This document shows positions 13,165 to 14,689 of a stretch of DNA of 14,689 nucleotides, piece by piece. Below the pieces are notes generated by a model. It did no database searches. It worked only from the letters and a program-made list of their open reading frames with translations, and was not told the DNA's origin. Location: the NCBI GenBank assembly GCA_022791355.1, contig JAAVYX010000158.1:1-14689 (forward strand). Direction: 5' to 3'. Each line of letters opens with the position of its first letter. Position 1 is the stretch's first letter. The DNA comes from Clostridiales bacterium (GTDB lineage Bacteria > Bacillota > Clostridia > Oscillospirales > Acutalibacteraceae). The position numbers were made by a program, and so were the translations under genes.

Positions 13165-13368
13165 TTACTCAATCTCAATATCCAAAGGCTTATCCAGCTC
13201 GTCGGAAACATATTTCCCGTTCTTTTTCCGCTGCCGCACACATTCGCTGAGCAGATACTCGATCTGTCCGTTTACGCTGCGGAAGTCGTCCTCCGCCCAG
13301 GCGGCGATTTGACTGTAGAGCTTGGCGGACAGGCGAAGGGGAATCTGTTTTTTCTGCGTATCGGCCAT
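13165..13368 (-). CDS. Ribbon-helix-helix (Arc-type) DNA-binding protein
   Basis: This is a 67-residue protein. Residues 7-14 (KQIPLRLS) form the predicted DNA-contacting beta strand, followed by helix A (AKLYSQIAAWAEDDFR) and helix B (VNGQIEYLLSECVRQRKK), the Arc/MetJ arrangement. It should bind DNA as a dimer. The start codon follows the stop of the SPFH gene with a single base between them (TGA-T-ATG), so translation is coupled to that gene. Candidate roles are autoregulation of the SPFH operon or use as a nucleoid-linked partner; the usual toxin-antitoxin reading is unlikely because the partner is a membrane scaffold protein. The tail (KPLDIEIE) is acidic. Confidence 0.88.
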   Translation of the reverse strand: MADTQKKQIPLRLSAKLYSQIAAWAEDDFRSVNGQIEYLLSECVRQRKKNGKYVSDELDKPLDIEIE

Positions 13369-13369
13369 A

Positions 13370-14413
13370 TCAGTATAAGCTTCCCGCGTTTACCACCGGC
13401 TGCGCGTCGTGATTGCCGCAGAGCACCACCAGCAGATTGGATACCATGGCCGCCCGGCGCTCGTCGTCCAGACTGACGGCCTTGTTTCCCTCCAGACGCT
13501 CCAGGGCCATTTCCACCATGCCCACCGCGCCGTCCACAATCATCTTTCTCGCGTCGACGATGGCCGAGGCCTGCTGCCTTTGCAGCATGACGGCCGCGAT
13601 TTCGGGCGCGTAGGCCAGATAGGTGATTCTGGCTTCCACAATCTCCAGGCCGGCGTCGGCCACCTTCATCTGAATTTCATCCCGAATGCGGGAGGCCACG
13701 ATCTCGCTGGAGCCCCGCAGGCTGCCCTCGTCGGCGATCCCGTCTCCGGTGGTGTCCACGCCGGGGGCCACGTCGTAGGGATAGATGCGCACGATATTGC
13801 GCAGGGCGCTGTCGCACTGCAAGGAGAGATATTCCTTATAGTTGTCCACCTGGAACACCGCCTTGGCCGTATCGGTCACCCGCCACATAACGGCTATGCC
13901 GATCTCCACCGGATTGCCCAAACAGTCGTTGATCTTCTGCCGGTTATTGCTGAGGGTCATAATCTTCAGAGAAATTTTCCGGTTGGCCAGCTCGATATTC
14001 ATCTGGGGCTGGACGGCCGACAACACCAGAGGCTTTCTCTCGCCGCCGTCCACGTCCCCGCTCTGGTTGAGCCGGGTCTTGGCCGCCGGGTTTACGCTGG
14101 TACAGAAGGGGTTAACAAAGTAAAAGCCCTCGTTCTTCAAGGTTCCCACATACTTGCCGAAGAGGGTGAGAACCAGGGCCTCCTGGGGTTTTAAAACCTT
14201 GAGGCCAAAAAAGGGAATCCAGCCCGCCAGCAGCCAAACCCCGGAGATTACCAACAGAACGACCGGCAGGGCCAGGGCGCCGCCCGTCGTCGCGGCTCTC
14301 TCTGTCCAGATGCAGCCGAATACCAGTCCCGCGATGGCCGCTAGGTACAACAGGCTGGTAAGCAGCAGAACGGCCATGCCGTTTTTCTTGTTGGATAAAA
14401 CTTTTTCCTGCAT
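13370..14413 (-). CDS. SPFH (band 7) domain membrane protein
   Basis: The 347-residue protein has two N-terminal membrane segments (about 13-34 and 46-64). An SPFH domain follows from about 70 to 265 (LKPQEALVLTLFGKYVGTLKNEGFYFVNPF, then RITYLAYAPEIAAVMLQRQQ). A helical tail ends in VVLCGNHDAQPVVNAGSLY, a conserved ending in this subfamily. SPFH proteins form large membrane-associated rings or microdomain scaffolds. The ATG at 14411-14413 is preceded by GGAGGG with 8-nt spacing, and a near-consensus promoter lies just upstream. An acidic loop at residues 220-229 (DTTGDGIADE) resembles a calcium-binding EF-hand or type-3 repeat loop and is unusual for the family. The RHH gene is coupled downstream. 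Confidence 0.93.
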   Translation of the reverse strand: MQEKVLSNKKNGMAVLLLTSLLYLAAIAGLVFGCIWTERAATTGGALALPVVLLVISGVWLLAGWIPFFGLKVLKPQEALVLTLFGKYVGTLKNEGFYFVNPFCTSVNPAAKTRLNQSGDVDGGERKPLVLSAVQPQMNIELANRKISLKIMTLSNNRQKINDCLGNPVEIGIAVMWRVTDTAKAVFQVDNYKEYLSLQCDSALRNIVRIYPYDVAPGVDTTGDGIADEGSLRGSSEIVASRIRDEIQMKVADAGLEIVEARITYLAYAPEIAAVMLQRQQASAIVDARKMIVDGAVGMVEMALERLEGNKAVSLDDERRAAMVSNLLVVLCGNHDAQPVVNAGSLY

Positions 14414-14444
14414 AAAACAATCCCTCCATTTGTTTGATATTAAA

Positions 14445-14473
14445 ATCATATCATATTGATTTGTTTTTGTCAA
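14445..14473 (-). promoter_or_regulatory. Sigma-A promoter of the SPFH-RHH operon
   Basis: On the minus strand TTGACA (plus 14468-14473) and TATGAT (plus 14445-14450) are separated by 17 bp, close to the ideal vegetative promoter. The implied leader is about 25-30 nt. Confidence 0.88.
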
Positions 14474-14500
14474 TGGGTATGGGGAATTTGTTCTTCTTTT

Positions 14501-14623
14501 TTGGCTGGGTTGGGAGGTTTCACAGCAGATTTGCAGCTTTCTTTTTTGATTGGCTTAGATGGAGGTTTCGCTTTCGATTATCTTTTGTTTGATTGGCTGA
14601 GAGTGAGGTTTCGTGCCAGGTGT
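14501..14623 (-). repeat. Repeat family copy B: three spaced 22-nt motifs
   Basis: Three related motifs, beginning TTGGCTGGGTTGGGAGG, TTGGCTTAGATGGAGG and TTGGCTGAGAGTGAGG on the plus strand, start at 14501, 14550 and 14593. The steps are 49 and 43 bp; copy A has the same motif twice with a 37-bp step. A/T-rich linkers (CTTTTTT, CTTTTGTTT) separate them. The array lies just 3' of the partial coding end at 14631 and directly upstream of the SPFH promoter. Confidence 0.7.
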
Positions 14624-14630
14624 ACTTTTA

Positions 14631-14689
14631 TTATTCCTCCAATACCTGGTCTAGTAGCACGACCCCATCTTTTGTGACGCGACAAAAGA
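14631..14689 (-). CDS. C-terminal end of a repeat-family gene, cut by the window edge
   Basis: The minus strand reads FCRVTKDGVVLLDQVLEE followed by a TAA (14631-14633) and a second in-frame TAA. The peptide corresponds to the ends of repeat copies A and C, with many silent third-position changes, so it is under protein-level constraint. The rest of the gene lies beyond the right edge. The LTKEG-x-ALL phrase resembles the wing of winged-helix regulators, but this is too short to assign. A hairpin like those in copies A and C can begin to form at 14668-14689. Confidence 0.55.
   Translation of the reverse strand, partial: FCRVTKDGVVLLDQVLEE

Noticed and set aside
13409..14194. Plus-strand open frame of 261 codons opposite the SPFH gene
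   Set aside because: It is the antisense shadow of a clearly conserved SPFH domain in high-GC DNA and has no credible start site.
14501..14614. Possible CRISPR array
   Set aside because: The repeats are degenerate, linkers are A/T-rich, short and uneven (steps 43 and 49), and no cas gene is present.

Overview
The window looks like a chromosomal segment of a GC-rich, endospore-forming member of the Clostridia, most like the Oscillospiraceae group. The evidence is the sporulation genes yqfC, yqfD and ylbJ, the linkage of yqfD to phoH, AGGAGG-type ribosome binding sites, sigma-A promoters with TTGACA and TATAAT boxes, and a small Cys-rich protein next to ylbJ. No genus can be named from the sequence alone.

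Layout. Positions 1-3329 (minus strand) hold yqfC, yqfD and the 5' part of phoH. The normally tight yqfC-yqfD pair is split by about 1.2 kb of non-genic, repeat-rich DNA. Positions 3742-5555 (plus) hold ylbJ, with an unusual N-terminal extension made of a 12-bp minisatellite, and a 71-residue Cys-rich protein. Positions 5581-5923 are a compact tRNA operon (promoter, tRNA-His(GTG), hairpin, tRNA-Gln(TTG), terminator). Positions 6060-8668 hold a cupin gene with a sigma-K-like promoter, a hairpin-rich spacer, a patatin-like phospholipase gene and an AT-richer orphan gene. Positions 8767-10561 hold an acyltransferase-DUF4240 operon (minus). A 20-bp perfect palindrome separates it from a divergent two-gene operon (LiaF-like and DUF4097-type membrane proteins, 10633-12276). 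Positions 12361-13058 hold two decayed genes: a ClbS/DfsB-like gene broken at an A8 tract and a fragment of a YafY/DeoR-type regulator. Positions 13165-14473 hold a coupled SPFH (band 7) and ribbon-helix-helix operon with a near-consensus promoter.

The most distinctive structure is a repeat family present three times: copy A at about 2080-2230 (minus), copy C at about 2857-2960 (plus, inverted relative to A) and copy B at 14501-14689 (minus, running off the right edge). Each copy encodes the same C-terminal peptide, with mostly silent or conservative changes. Each also keeps a hairpin with a 12-nt loop, and A and C differ there by a compensatory base-pair exchange. Copies A and B continue past the stop codon into two or three spaced copies of a 22-nt motif. 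I could not assign the family to a known element. No CRISPR array, prophage, intact transposase or defence system is visible.
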